Below are positions 47,994-58,124 of a stretch of 64,000 nucleotides of DNA, one piece after another. The stretch is taken from positions 1,945,501 to 2,009,500 of the forward strand of contig NZ_AYTM02000002.1 in the NCBI RefSeq assembly GCF_000507185.2. Direction: 5' to 3'. This stretch comes from Pseudomonas syringae KCTC 12500. GTDB lineage: Bacteria > Pseudomonadota > Gammaproteobacteria > Pseudomonadales > Pseudomonadaceae. Position numbers and translations under genes: made by a program. Each line of letters opens with the position of its first letter. The stretch's first letter is position 1. Below the pieces are notes generated by a model, which saw only the letters and a program-made list of their open reading frames with translations, ran no database searches and was not told where the DNA came from.

Positions 47994-48664
47994 TCACGCA
48001 CTTCCAGTACGTAACCGACGCCACGCAGCGTGTGAATCAGCTTGGTCTCGAACGGATCGTCGATCTTCGCGCGCAGACGGCGGATCGACACCTCCACCAC
48101 ATTGGTGTCGCAATCGAAGTTCATGTCCCAGACCAGAGAGATGATCTGGGTGCGCGACATGACTTCGCCGCTGTGCCGCATCAACAGGTGCAACAGCGCG
48201 AATTCCTTGGTCGTCAGGTCGATGCGCTGGCTGCCGCGAAACGCTCTGTGGCGCCCCTGATCCAGCTCAAGATCGCCGACCTGCAACACCTTGGAAGTGC
48301 TGGTCTGCTCGCTGCGGCGCATCAGCGTGCGGACCCGAGCCAGCAATTCGGGAAACTCGAACGGCTTGACCAGATAGTCATCGGCGCCCATTTCCAGGCC
48401 CTTGACCTTCTCTTCGAGACGCCCGCGTGCAGTGACCATCATGATGCGCGTACTGACGGTCTTCCTCAGGCGGCTCAACACCTCCCAGCCGTCCATCTCC
48501 GGCAGGTTCACGTCCAGAATCACCACATCGTAAGCCTGATGCTGCGCGAGATAGAGCCCATCGAGACCAGTTGCCGCGATATCGACGATATAGCCGCTTT
48601 CGGTCAGACCCTGATGCATGTATTCGGCAGTTTTCGGCTCGTCCTCGACGACAAGGATTCGCAT
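47990..48664 (-). CDS. OmpR-type response regulator (CzcR/CopR-like)
   Basis: A 224-residue regulator: receiver domain with phospho-Asp51 (VVILDVNLPEMDG) and Lys in DDYLVKPFEFPELL, plus a C-terminal winged helix (LTTKEFALLHLLMRHSGEV, VEVSIRRLRAKID). The start at 48664 begins the conserved MRILVVEDE; a longer frame is rejected. It should activate the divergent efflux genes. Confidence 0.95.
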   Translation of the reverse strand: MRILVVEDEPKTAEYMHQGLTESGYIVDIAATGLDGLYLAQHQAYDVVILDVNLPEMDGWEVLSRLRKTVSTRIMMVTARGRLEEKVKGLEMGADDYLVKPFEFPELLARVRTLMRRSEQTSTSKVLQVGDLELDQGRHRAFRGSQRIDLTTKEFALLHLLMRHSGEVMSRTQIISLVWDMNFDCDTNVVEVSIRRLRAKIDDPFETKLIHTLRGVGYVLEVRE

Positions 48665-48744
48665 AACCAGGCTTCCTGTTTGATGAACGGTGGATGACGA
48701 TGCCGTGCAGTGTACTGAAAAGAAACGCCCATCCCGCTGGATAA

Positions 48745-48760
48745 CAAAATCGTAATTTTG
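48745..48760. promoter_or_regulatory. Palindrome in the divergent regulator/efflux promoter region
   Basis: CAAAAT-CGTA-ATTTTG lies in the 251-nt gap between the response regulator and the czcC-like gene. Its place and dyad form fit a binding site for the response regulator, but the match to a known CzcR/CopR box was not verified. Confidence 0.45.
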
Positions 48761-48915
48761 CAGCAATCCCTCTGATAACTCCGGTTGCATACAGTCCCCT
48801 CAGCCAACTTCAGCGCCCTGGTGCCTGTTTGTTTTTTGCTTTCGATGGGGTGAGTCATGCGACTGGAGAATAACGTGCGCGCTCAGCGTACAGATCGATT
48901 GGCAGGGATTGCGCT

Positions 48916-50142
48916 ATGAGAGTCGCCGCACTTTGCCTGGTGTTGTTACCGTTTGTTGCCCCTGGCATTGCCGCAGCCCAGGGCATCAGCCTGGCTAAGG
49001 CACTGGAGGCAGCCTTCGCCCGTAACCCGGAACTGGCCGCAGCCCAGTGGGAGATAGGCGTCGCCGAAGGCGATCGCCAGCAGGCCGGGCTGATCCCCAA
49101 CCCGACAGCGTCATGGGAAGTGGAAGACACCCGCCGCGAGACCAGCACCACCACCGTGATGCTCAGCCAGGCCCTGGAACTGGGCGGCAAACGCGGGGCG
49201 CGGATCGAGGCCGCCAGCAAGGGTCAGGACGCTGCGCGTCTGGAGCTGGAGCGTCGCGGCAACGAGCTGCGTGCCGAAGTGGTTCAGGCATTCTACGCAG
49301 CGGCGCGGGCACAGGCGGGTCTGGAGCTGGCGCGCCAATCCAGAACACTGGCCGAGCGCGGCCTTGAGGTTGCCGAAGGGCGAGTCCGGGCGGGTAAGGT
49401 ATCGCCGGTGGAAGCCACACGCGCCCAAGTGCAGTTGGCTGAAACCGACCTGCTGGTACGCCGCGCCGAGACCCTGAAAATCAACAGCAACCGCGAGCTG
49501 GCGCGCACCACCGGTTCGCCGGTCGCCTCTTTCGAACGTCTGGACTACAACGACCTGTCGCCAGGCAAGCTGCCACCGAGCGCAAAGCTACTGACCGCCC
49601 TCAATCAGTCCGCCGAGCTGCGCCTGGCGCAGACCCAGATCGAGCAGCGCGAAGCCGCGCTGGGGTCGGAGCGCGCCAAGCGCATCCCGGACCTGACCGT
49701 CAGCGTCGGCAGCCAGTACAGCCGCGAAGAGCGCGAGCGAGTCAACGTCGTGGGCCTGTCGATGCCACTGCCGCTGTTCGACCGCAATCAAGGCAACGTG
49801 CTCGCGGCATCACGCCGTGCCGACCAGTCGCGTGACCTGCGCAACGCCGTCGAACTGAGGCTGCGCACCCAGACGCAGTCCGCCCTCGATCAATGGAAAA
49901 CCGCCGCGCAGGAAGTCGAGTCCTTCGACCGCGTGATCCTGCCCGCCGCGCAACGTGCCGTCGACACGGCAACGCGCGGTTTCGAGATGGGCAAGTTCGG
50001 CTTTCTCGAAGTGCTGGACGCGCAACGAACGCTGATCTCGGCGCGCAGCCAGTACCTCGAATCGCTGGCCACCGCCACCGACGCCAGAGTCGCCATCGAG
50101 CGTATCCACGGTGATCTCAACCGCTTCATCCTCAACCCCTGA
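48916..50142 (+). CDS. czcC: CzcC-type outer-membrane channel of a heavy-metal efflux pump
   Basis: A 408-residue TolC-family protein with a signal peptide (MRVAALCLVLLPFVAPGIAAA). Two repeated helical halves are visible (LAKALEAAFARNPELAAAQ, then the second half with FDRNQGNVLAASRRA and MGKFGFLEVLDAQRTL). It is the first gene of a CBA efflux operon. Confidence 0.92.
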   Translation: MRVAALCLVLLPFVAPGIAAAQGISLAKALEAAFARNPELAAAQWEIGVAEGDRQQAGLIPNPTASWEVEDTRRETSTTTVMLSQALELGGKRGARIEAASKGQDAARLELERRGNELRAEVVQAFYAAARAQAGLELARQSRTLAERGLEVAEGRVRAGKVSPVEATRAQVQLAETDLLVRRAETLKINSNRELARTTGSPVASFERLDYNDLSPGKLPPSAKLLTALNQSAELRLAQTQIEQREAALGSERAKRIPDLTVSVGSQYSREERERVNVVGLSMPLPLFDRNQGNVLAASRRADQSRDLRNAVELRLRTQTQSALDQWKTAAQEVESFDRVILPAAQRAVDTATRGFEMGKFGFLEVLDAQRTLISARSQYLESLATATDARVAIERIHGDLNRFILNP

Positions 50143-50209
50143 CTTTCCTTTTCCGCCTGTATCGAGCGTATCCAAAAGTGCTGCATGCACCTGATCGCCG
50201 GGAGCCTTC

Positions 50210-51463
50210 ATGAACAACAAACGAAGCATTGCCATCGCGCTGGCGGTGGTGGTCATCATTGGTCTGGGCAGTCTGACCCTGAACCCGCAGATGCTGCCGT
50301 TCGCAGCAGGACCAGAACCGTCAGCCGATGAGCACGCGCATGAATCCGGGCAGGGCCATGCTGAAGAGCCAGGCCAAGCCGACGAGGCGAAAAAACCGGA
50401 CACCGCAGCCTCGGAAGCTTCTCACGAAGAGGAAGAGGGACACATCGAGCTGACTGCCGAGCAGATCAAGGCAGCAGGCATCGAGCTGGCCAGCGCCGAA
50501 CCCCGGCAGATGAGCACGACCGTGACCTTCCCCGGTGAAATCCGCTTCGATGAAGACCGCACTGCGCATGTCGTGCCGCGGGTCAGCGGCGTGGTCGAAG
50601 CGGTGAAGGTCGATCTGGGTCAGTCGGTGAAAAAGGGCCAGGTGCTGGCAGTGATTGCCAGCCAGCAGATTTCCGATCAACGCAGCGAATTGAACGCTGC
50701 ACAGCGACGTCAGGAACTGGCGCGCCTGACCTTGCAACGCGAAAAGAAACTCTGGGAAGACAAAATCTCGGCCGAGCAGGATTACTTGCAAGCGCGTCAG
50801 GACTTTCAGGAGGCCGACATCAACCTGGCCAACGCGCGGCAGAAGATCAGCGCCATCGGTGCCAGCACCCACCCTTCAGCGGGAAGCCGCTACGAGCTGA
50901 TCGCACCGTTTGATGCCGTGGTCGTTGAAAAGCACCTGGGCATCGGCGAGATGGTCAGCGAGGCGAGCAACGCCTTCACGCTGTCCGACCTGTCGCGTGT
51001 CTGGGCCACCTTCGGCGTGGCGCCCAGGGATCTGGACAAGGTGGTGGTCGGTCGTCCGGTCATCGTCAGTGCGCCCGACCTGAATGCCCGGGTCGAAGGA
51101 CGAGTCGGCTACGTCGGCAGCCTGCTGGGCGAGCAGACCCGCGCTGCGGCCGTGCGCGTGACGCTGGCCAACCCGCAGGGCGCGTGGCGTCCCGGCCTGT
51201 TCGTTTCGGTGGAAGTCGCCGCCGAGCAGTCCAGTGTGGCGGTCAGCCTTCCCGAATCGGCGATCCAGTCGGTCGAGGACAAGCCCTCGGTCTTCGTGCG
51301 CAACGCTGAAGGTTTTCAACTGACGCCGGTGACACTTGGCCGCCGCGATGGTGGCCACGTGGAAATCGTCAAGGGCCTGGCGGCCGGCACACAAGTGGCC
51401 ACCGCCGGCAGTTTCATCCTCAAGTCGGAGCTGGGCAAAGGCTCCGCCGAGCACGCCCATTGA
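50210..51463 (+). CDS. czcB: CzcB-type periplasmic adaptor with His/Glu-rich N-terminus
   Basis: A 417-residue HlyD-family adaptor. It has an N-terminal membrane anchor (IAIALAVVVIIGLGS), then an acidic/His-rich segment at about residues 39-86 (DEHAHESGQGHAEEPG, EASHEEEEGH) that probably binds metal. Barrel-sandwich and hairpin parts follow (VVPRVSGVVEAVKVDLGQ, SVKKGQVLAVIASQQ), and the C-terminus has HAH. It links the CzcA pump to the CzcC channel. GGGAG site. Confidence 0.93.
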   Translation: MNNKRSIAIALAVVVIIGLGSLTLNPQMLPFAAGPEPSADEHAHESGQGHAEEPGQADEAKKPDTAASEASHEEEEGHIELTAEQIKAAGIELASAEPRQMSTTVTFPGEIRFDEDRTAHVVPRVSGVVEAVKVDLGQSVKKGQVLAVIASQQISDQRSELNAAQRRQELARLTLQREKKLWEDKISAEQDYLQARQDFQEADINLANARQKISAIGASTHPSAGSRYELIAPFDAVVVEKHLGIGEMVSEASNAFTLSDLSRVWATFGVAPRDLDKVVVGRPVIVSAPDLNARVEGRVGYVGSLLGEQTRAAAVRVTLANPQGAWRPGLFVSVEVAAEQSSVAVSLPESAIQSVEDKPSVFVRNAEGFQLTPVTLGRRDGGHVEIVKGLAAGTQVATAGSFILKSELGKGSAEHAH

Positions 51464-51487
51464 TCTGCGTCCCACGAGTACACCCAC

Positions 51488-54400
51488 ATGTTTGAACGGT
51501 TGATTCAATTCGCGATTGAACAGCGCATCGTCGTGATGCTTGCTGTGCTGCTGATGGCTGGGCTGGGCATCGCCAGTTACCAGAAGCTGCCCATCGATGC
51601 GGTCCCCGACATCACCAACGTACAGGTGCAGATCAACACGTCCGCACCCGGCTTCTCGCCGCTGGAAACCGAGCAGCGCATCACCTTCGCTATCGAGACC
51701 AACATGGCGGGGCTGCCCGGTTTGCAGCAGACGCGCTCGCTGTCGCGTTCGGGCCTGTCACAGGTCACGGTGATTTTCGAGGACGGCACCGACCTGTTCT
51801 TCGCCCGCCAACTGGTAAACGAGCGCCTGCAGATCGCCAAGGACCAGTTGCCGGAAGGCGTCGATGCGATGATGGGGCCGATCTCCACCGGCCTTGGCGA
51901 GATCTTCCTGTGGACAGTCGAGGCCCGCGAGGGCGCGCTGAAAGAAGACGGCACGCCGTACACGCCGACCGACCTGCGGGTGATTCAGGACTGGATCATC
52001 AAGCCGCAACTGCGCAATGTGCCAGGTGTGGCCGAGATCAACACCATCGGCGGTTTCGCCAGGCAGTACCAGATTGCGCCTGATCCGAAAAAACTGGCCG
52101 CCTACAAGCTGACGCTGAACGATCTGGTGGCAGCGCTGGAGCGCAACAACGCCAACGTCGGCGCAGGCTATATAGAACGCGGCGGCGAGCAGTTACTGAT
52201 TCGCGCACCGGGTCAGTTGGGCACGGTGGACGACATCGCCAACATCGTCATCGCCAATGTGCAGGGCACGCCGATCAGAATCAGCAGCGTGGCCGAGGTC
52301 GGTATCGGCAAGGAAATGCGCTCCGGCGCAGCCACCGAAAATGGCCGTGAAGTGGTGCTCGGCACGGTGTTCATGCTGATCGGTGAAAACAGCCGGACCG
52401 TCTCGCAGGCGGTGGCCGCCAAACTCGCCGAGATCAACCGCACACTGCCTGCAGGTGTGGAAGCCGTAACGGTTTATGACCGCACCACACTGGTGGAAAA
52501 AGCCATCGCAACGGTCAAGAAGAACCTGATCGAAGGCGCGATTCTGGTCATCGTGATTCTGTTTCTGTTCCTCGGCAACATCCGTGCTGCGCTGATCACC
52601 GCCATGGTGATTCCGCTGGCCATGCTGTTCACCTTCACCGGCATGTTCACCAACAAGGTCAGCGCCAACCTGATGAGCCTGGGCGCGCTGGACTTCGGCA
52701 TCATTGTCGATGGCGCGGTGGTGATCGTCGAAAACGCCATTCGCAGGCTGGCGCATGCCCAGCAAAAGCATGGCCGCATGCTGACCCGCAGCGAGCGTTT
52801 CCACGAGGTCTTCGCTGCCGCCAGAGAAGCGCGTCGGCCGCTGATCTTTGGTCAGCTGATCATCATGGTCGTGTACCTGCCGATCTTCGCCCTCACCGGT
52901 GTGGAAGGCAAAATGTTCCACCCCATGGCCTTCACCGTGGTCATCGCCCTGCTCGGCGCCATGATTCTTTCGGTGACCTTCGTGCCTGCCGCCATCGCCA
53001 TGTTCGTCACCGGCAAGGTCAAGGAAGAAGAAGGCTTGGTGATGCGCACCGCCCACCAGCGCTACGCGCCGATCCTGAGCTGGGTACTGGGCCATCGCTC
53101 GATAGCGTTCGGCATGGCCTTGGTGCTGATCGTGCTGTCCGGCTTCACCGCCAGCCGCATGGGCAGCGAGTTCATCCCCAGCCTGAGCGAAGGCGACTTC
53201 GCCCTGCAGGCGCTGCGGGTACCGGGCACCAGCCTGACCCAGTCGGTGGACATGCAGCAGCGTCTGGAAAAAGCCATCATCGAAAAAGTCCCGGAAGTGC
53301 AGCGCGTGTTCGCCCGCACCGGCACCGCCGAGATCGCCGCCGACCCGATGCCGCCCAACATCTCCGACAGCTACGTGATGCTCAAACCGCAAAGCGAATG
53401 GCCTGACCCGGACAAGTCCCGTGAAACACTGATCGCCGACCTGCAAAAAGCCGCCGCCAGTGTGCCGGGCAGCAACTACGAACTGTCCCAGCCGATCCAG
53501 TTGCGCTTCAACGAACTGGTTTCGGGGGTGCGTAGCGATGTGGCAGTAAAGGTCTTCGGCGACGACATGAACGTGCTGAACCAGACCGCAGCAAAAATCG
53601 CCGCCACCCTGCAAAAAGTGCCGGGCGCCTCGGAAGTCAAAGTCGAGCAGACCACCGGGCTGCCGGTGCTGACCATCAACATAGACCGCGACAAGGCCGC
53701 GCGTTACGGCCTCAACGTGGCCGACGTACAGGACGCCATCGCCATTGCACTGGGCGGTCGTCAGGCGGGCACGCTGTATGAGGGCGACCGCCGCTTCGAC
53801 ATGGTGGTGCGCCTCTCCGAGCAACTGCGAACCGATGTGGACGGGCTCTCCAGCCTGCTCATTCCGGTGCCTGCAAGCGCTGGCAATCAGCAGATCAGCT
53901 TCATCGCCCTGTCCCAGGTCGCCAGCCTCGACCTGGTACTCGGGCCGAACCAGATCAGCCGCGAGAACGGCAAACGTGTGGTCATCGTCAGCGCCAACGT
54001 GCGCGGTCGGGATCTCGGCTCGTTTGTCGAAGAAGCGGGCACCACCATCGACAACGGCGTGCAGATCCCGGCCGGCTACTGGACCAGTTGGGGCGGGCAA
54101 TTCGAACAACTGCAATCGGCCGCCAAACGCCTGCAGATCGTCGTGCCGGTGGCGCTGCTGCTGGTACTGGCGCTGCTGTTCATGATGTTCAACAACCTCA
54201 AGGACGGCCTGCTGGTCTTCACCGGCATCCCGTTCGCCCTGACCGGCGGCGTCATGGCCCTGTGGCTGCGCGACATTCCCCTGTCGATCTCCGCAGGCGT
54301 GGGCTTCATCGCCCTGTCGGGTGTGGCGGTGCTGAACGGCCTGGTGATGATCGCCTTCATCCGCAGCCTGCGCGAACAAGGCCACTCGCTGCACGACGCC

Positions 54401-54640
54401 ATCAACGAAGGCGCCCTCACCCGCCTGCGCCCGGTGCTGATGACTGCACTGGTCGCATCGCTGGGCTTCATCCCCATGGCCCTCGCCACCGGGACTGGCG
54501 CCGAAGTGCAGCGACCGCTGGCGACGGTGGTGATTGGCGGAATTCTGTCGTCGACAGCGCTGACGTTGCTGGTGTTGCCGGCGTTGTATCAGTGGGCGCA
54601 TCGGCGGGAGGATGAGGAGGTGGTTGAGGCGTTGAAATAG
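51488..54640 (+). CDS. czcA: CzcA-type heavy-metal RND pump
   Basis: A 1050-residue inner-membrane RND transporter with 12 predicted spans in two halves. The proton-relay helix LDFGIIVDGAVVIVENAIRR matches the DFGxxxDGxxxxxEN signature of the Zn/Co/Cd class and not the Cu/Ag class. It uses the proton gradient to pump divalent metal out through CzcB and CzcC. The ribosome site is weak; the 24-nt gap after czcB suggests coupled translation. Confidence 0.95.
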   Translation: MFERLIQFAIEQRIVVMLAVLLMAGLGIASYQKLPIDAVPDITNVQVQINTSAPGFSPLETEQRITFAIETNMAGLPGLQQTRSLSRSGLSQVTVIFEDGTDLFFARQLVNERLQIAKDQLPEGVDAMMGPISTGLGEIFLWTVEAREGALKEDGTPYTPTDLRVIQDWIIKPQLRNVPGVAEINTIGGFARQYQIAPDPKKLAAYKLTLNDLVAALERNNANVGAGYIERGGEQLLIRAPGQLGTVDDIANIVIANVQGTPIRISSVAEVGIGKEMRSGAATENGREVVLGTVFMLIGENSRTVSQAVAAKLAEINRTLPAGVEAVTVYDRTTLVEKAIATVKKNLIEGAILVIVILFLFLGNIRAALITAMVIPLAMLFTFTGMFTNKVSANLMSLGALDFGIIVDGAVVIVENAIRRLAHAQQKHGRMLTRSERFHEVFAAAREARRPLIFGQLIIMVVYLPIFALTGVEGKMFHPMAFTVVIALLGAMILSVTFVPAAIAMFVTGKVKEEEGLVMRTAHQRYAPILSWVLGHRSIAFGMALVLIVLSGFTASRMGSEFIPSLSEGDFALQALRVPGTSLTQSVDMQQRLEKAIIEKVPEVQRVFARTGTAEIAADPMPPNISDSYVMLKPQSEWPDPDKSRETLIADLQKAAASVPGSNYELSQPIQLRFNELVSGVRSDVAVKVFGDDMNVLNQTAAKIAATLQKVPGASEVKVEQTTGLPVLTINIDRDKAARYGLNVADVQDAIAIALGGRQAGTLYEGDRRFDMVVRLSEQLRTDVDGLSSLLIPVPASAGNQQISFIALSQVASLDLVLGPNQISRENGKRVVIVSANVRGRDLGSFVEEAGTTIDNGVQIPAGYWTSWGGQFEQLQSAAKRLQIVVPVALLLVLALLFMMFNNLKDGLLVFTGIPFALTGGVMALWLRDIPLSISAGVGFIALSGVAVLNGLVMIAFIRSLREQGHSLHDAINEGALTRLRPVLMTALVASLGFIPMALATGTGAEVQRPLATVVIGGILSSTALTLLVLPALYQWAHRREDEEVVEALK

Positions 54641-55075
54641 GTTTTTAAGTAAAAATTGCGCTGATCCAGCTGATGTTACCGTCAACTGGCACAGCGCAGT
54701 CGGCACTGTCTGTAGCCAAAGTCTTACTCCATTTCCAGAAACGCAGCACACTTGCTGGCGAACGATTCAGGTAGACACCGCAGCTTTGAGCAATGATATT
54801 TCGAACCATGAAACACGTTACTAACTAGTTGCCAAATGTGTTGAAATGCAGCCTTATCACCCAGCGCAGCGCGCGTTGCGCCGAAGATACTTAAGATCGT
54901 GAATTTCCTGCCACTGTGGGAACTCACTCCCCGGATCGGCAACTAACAGCGCAGTTGCTCGCGCATTGGCGGCAAACAGGATCGACGCTGAACGTTGTGT
55001 GTTTTTCAATTCGCCGCACGAAATGGCCATTTGAAAAGCAGGACGTACAGTTTGCGCAAGTAAAGGAGTTACACA
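54641..55075. other. AT-richer spacer between czcA and vgrG, no supported gene
   Basis: These 435 bases are more AT-rich than both neighbours. On the minus strand two overlapping frames could be a broken fragment (one with FAANARATALLVADPGSEFP, the other with GATRAALGDKAAFQHIWQL), but I recognise no family. It may be debris at the left edge of the type VI island. The end holds the AAAGGAG site of vgrG. Confidence 0.4.
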
Positions 55076-57967
55076 ATGGACCTGACCTTTGGCACCCCTC
55101 TCAGCCAGAGCGGACGCTTGCTGCAACTCACCACGCCGCTGGGTGAGCATCAGCTCCAGGCCCTGCGCATGCATGGGGTCGAGCGCATCGGGCGCGTGCC
55201 CCGCTACACTCTCGACGTGGTGGTGCAGGACACCGAATACGATCCTGAAAAACTCATCGGCCAACCCGTCAGCCTGGCCATCCTCTGCGATGACGGTTCT
55301 CCCGCGCAGCGTCATGGCCTGGTCGAGAGCGTGCGCTATCTGGGCAATGACGGCGGCCTGCATGACTGGCAACTGGTCTTCGCGCCCTGGTTCAGCCTGC
55401 TCGAGTACCGCCTCGACTGCCGCATCTGGCAGGACAAGAACCTGCCGGCGATCCTTGAAGCCGTTTTCTCGATGTACGAGCAGGCCAAGGGCAATTATCG
55501 CCTGGACCTGCGTCGCGAATACGCCCCGCTCTCCTACGTCACCCAGTTCAATGAAAGTGATGCCAACTTCGTGCAGCGCTGGTGCGAACAGGAAGGTCTT
55601 TTCTGGTACGTCGAACATACCGCTGACAAGCACTGCATCGTCTTTACCGATACCGTCGATACCCTCCCCGCGTTGGCGCCCCAGAGCATTCGGTTTCACA
55701 CTCAGAACGCCACCGAGAAACAGGACGGCATTACTCAGTGGAGCAGTGGCTCGCAGTTGCTTAGCGGCAAGCTGCACTGGCGCAGTGTCGATTACCTAGC
55801 CCACGGCCAGCCACGCGAAACCGTGATGCCGGCCTTGCAGGCCGCTTCGGCCCCGCAGGCGCTGGAGCGGTACGAGTATCAAGGCCAGTACGGCTGGCAG
55901 AAGCAGGACCGCGGCGAATGGCTGAGTCGCGTACAGATCGAGCAGCGTGAATCGCAAGCGCGTCGTGTGCAAGGCCAAAGCGGCGTGCGGCAGATGGAAG
56001 CCGGACGCTGGTTTGAGCTGACCCAGCATCCGCTGTACGAACGCAAAGCAGCTGAAGAGCGTCAGTTCCTGCTGATCGAAGTCGAAATGTTCGCCGAGAG
56101 CAACCTGCCGCTGGCCGAGGAGCGCCGCGAAGTGCCGGGCAGTCTGGCGGCGCTGTTCAGATCTGTTCGTCCTGAGCCATCACCCCTTACCGGTGTGGCA
56201 GATACGCTGGGCGTCGGCAGCCACGGCTTCTTCCTCAACCGCTTCGAAGGCCAGTTGCACAGCGTGCCGTTCCGCAGCCCGTCGGAGCATTTCAAGCCGA
56301 ATAATCCTGGCCCGCAGACCGCCGTGGTGGTCACACCCAACGGTCATGAGGTGTTTACCGACACTTTGAACCGGGTATGCGTACGCTTTCACTGGGACCG
56401 GCTTTCCCAAGACGGCGAGCTGGGTTCCTGCTGGCTGCGCATGATGCAACCGAGCAGCGGCCCGGACTGGGGCAGTGTGCACGTGCCGCGTGCCGGTGAA
56501 GAGGTGGTCATCACCTTCCTGGATAACGACATCGACCGGCCACTGGTGATGGGCCAGGTTTACGGTGGTCACAAACCTGCCTGGCACTCCAGCGGCTTGA
56601 TGGCCGGCTACAAGAGCAAGGAAGTCGGCGGCGGAGGTTTCAACCACTGGGTGATGGACGACTCGACCGGCCAGGTCCGCACCCAGATCCACAGCAGCCA
56701 CGGGCATACCCAGCTCAACCTCGGTTACCTGATCGACCAGCGCGGCAACAATCGCGGAGGCCTGCGCGGTACCGGGTTTGAATTGCGCACCGATGCCTAC
56801 GGCGCACTGCGCGCCCAGCAGGGTTTGTACCTCAGCACCTGGAAACGCAGCGGTGCTCAGGGCGCACAGATCGATGCCAGCGAAGCGCAACAGCAACTGA
56901 AAAACAGTGAACAACGCGTCAAGACCCTGTCCGATACGGCCCAACAGCACAATGCCCTGCCCATGCAGGAAGGCTTGGACAGCCTGACCCAGCTCAACAG
57001 CGACGCCGACGTGACCTACGGCAGTGACGACGGCGCCCCAAGCCAAGGCCCCGGCGAGCAGCAACGCAACGGCGGTGATACCGCCTGGGCAATCCGCAGC
57101 GGCGGACGCGGTAAAACGCCGGGTTACCAGCAACCTCTGCTGATCGCCTCCTCCCCTGCCGATATCGCCACCGCCACGCCGAAAAGCACGCACCTGCACA
57201 GCGGCAAACACCTGACCCTGAGCACGGGCGAAGACGTCAGCATCGCCAGCGGCAAATCCCTGCTGGCCAGCGTTGCGCAAAGCATCAGCCTGTTCGCGCA
57301 GAATGCTGGAGCCAAACTGTTCGTGGCCAAAGGCAAGATCGAGTTGCAGGCGCAAAGTGATGCGATGGAGCTGACCGCGCAGCAAGGGGTGAAAATCACC
57401 TCGACCGCTGCCGGAATAGAAATCGCCGCTCAGGACGGCATATTGCTTACCAGCGGTGGTGGCTACATCCGCATCAAGGACGGCAACATCGAGATTCACG
57501 CGCCGGGGACGATTGATGTCAAAGGGGCGAAGAAGACGTTTAGCGGGCCAGCACAGCTTAATCGCGACCACCCTGCCTGGCCCGAGTCCTCTGTGACCCA
57601 AGCGCTTACCTTTTATGCAGGGCAAACCAACGCCGGAAGTTCCAGTGCATGGGCGGGCATGCCTTACAAATTGCGTGACGGTGTGTCAGTCGTCAAACAA
57701 GGCGTCATGGATAAAACCGGGGCAATAGACATTGACCACCACCCCACGACCAGTGCCTACATCCTCGAATTGGAAAACGGCATGCGTTATGACATACCGG
57801 TCGGTGGGCAGTACACAGGCGAACAAAGCAACGCCGAGTTCGCCAATAGCGGATTTCATCGTCATGGAAGTCAAACGGGTTCAGCGAAGTCTCGGGCAGG
57901 AACCGAGAGCGAGTTCCGCGCCCTGTACACCTCGTTGAACAACCCAGAGTCAGAATCGGAAACGTGA
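55076..57967 (+). CDS. vgrG: Type VI secretion tip protein VgrG with C-terminal extension
   Basis: A 963-residue spike protein. The VgrG/gp27-like base spans about residues 1-380 (HGVERIGRVPRYTLDVV, FNESDANFVQRWCEQEG). A gp5-like OB domain follows (about 400-500; VCVRFHWDRLS, WGSVHVPRAGEEVVITF, GQVYGGHKPAW), then a DUF2345 beta-helix (about 660-830; LSTGEDVSIASGKSL, GIEIAAQDGILLTSGGGYI). The last 120 residues (LTFYAGQTNAGSSSAWAG, YILELENGMRYDIPVGGQY) resemble tails that dock Tle effectors. It sits directly before a tle5-type effector, so it is probably that effector's carrier. No T6SS sheath or baseplate genes are in the window. Confidence 0.95.
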   Translation: MDLTFGTPLSQSGRLLQLTTPLGEHQLQALRMHGVERIGRVPRYTLDVVVQDTEYDPEKLIGQPVSLAILCDDGSPAQRHGLVESVRYLGNDGGLHDWQLVFAPWFSLLEYRLDCRIWQDKNLPAILEAVFSMYEQAKGNYRLDLRREYAPLSYVTQFNESDANFVQRWCEQEGLFWYVEHTADKHCIVFTDTVDTLPALAPQSIRFHTQNATEKQDGITQWSSGSQLLSGKLHWRSVDYLAHGQPRETVMPALQAASAPQALERYEYQGQYGWQKQDRGEWLSRVQIEQRESQARRVQGQSGVRQMEAGRWFELTQHPLYERKAAEERQFLLIEVEMFAESNLPLAEERREVPGSLAALFRSVRPEPSPLTGVADTLGVGSHGFFLNRFEGQLHSVPFRSPSEHFKPNNPGPQTAVVVTPNGHEVFTDTLNRVCVRFHWDRLSQDGELGSCWLRMMQPSSGPDWGSVHVPRAGEEVVITFLDNDIDRPLVMGQVYGGHKPAWHSSGLMAGYKSKEVGGGGFNHWVMDDSTGQVRTQIHSSHGHTQLNLGYLIDQRGNNRGGLRGTGFELRTDAYGALRAQQGLYLSTWKRSGAQGAQIDASEAQQQLKNSEQRVKTLSDTAQQHNALPMQEGLDSLTQLNSDADVTYGSDDGAPSQGPGEQQRNGGDTAWAIRSGGRGKTPGYQQPLLIASSPADIATATPKSTHLHSGKHLTLSTGEDVSIASGKSLLASVAQSISLFAQNAGAKLFVAKGKIELQAQSDAMELTAQQGVKITSTAAGIEIAAQDGILLTSGGGYIRIKDGNIEIHAPGTIDVKGAKKTFSGPAQLNRDHPAWPESSVTQALTFYAGQTNAGSSSAWAGMPYKLRDGVSVVKQGVMDKTGAIDIDHHPTTSAYILELENGMRYDIPVGGQYTGEQSNAEFANSGFHRHGSQTGSAKSRAGTESEFRALYTSLNNPESESET

Positions 57968-58124
57968 ACATGGGAACGACTAGCCCATTCAAGACCAGAG
58001 TTGCGACCGGCATGCATCCTGATGAACCTGCAGAGCGGCCACGGCCTGTGCAATCAACTGTCAGCCATCCAGCTCGCCTCTCCGGTCAGGCAGCGTGTCA
58101 AAACCTATAAGGAACGAAACGCTC

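Noticed and set aside
52193..54751. 852-codon frame antisense to czcA
   Set aside because: It is a GC-bias shadow of a clearly conserved RND gene. Its His/Gln/Asp-rich composition is typical of antisense frames in Pseudomonas.
54724..54942. 72-codon minus-strand frame before vgrG
   Set aside because: No ribosome site and no recognised family. Kept only as possible debris in the spacer entry.
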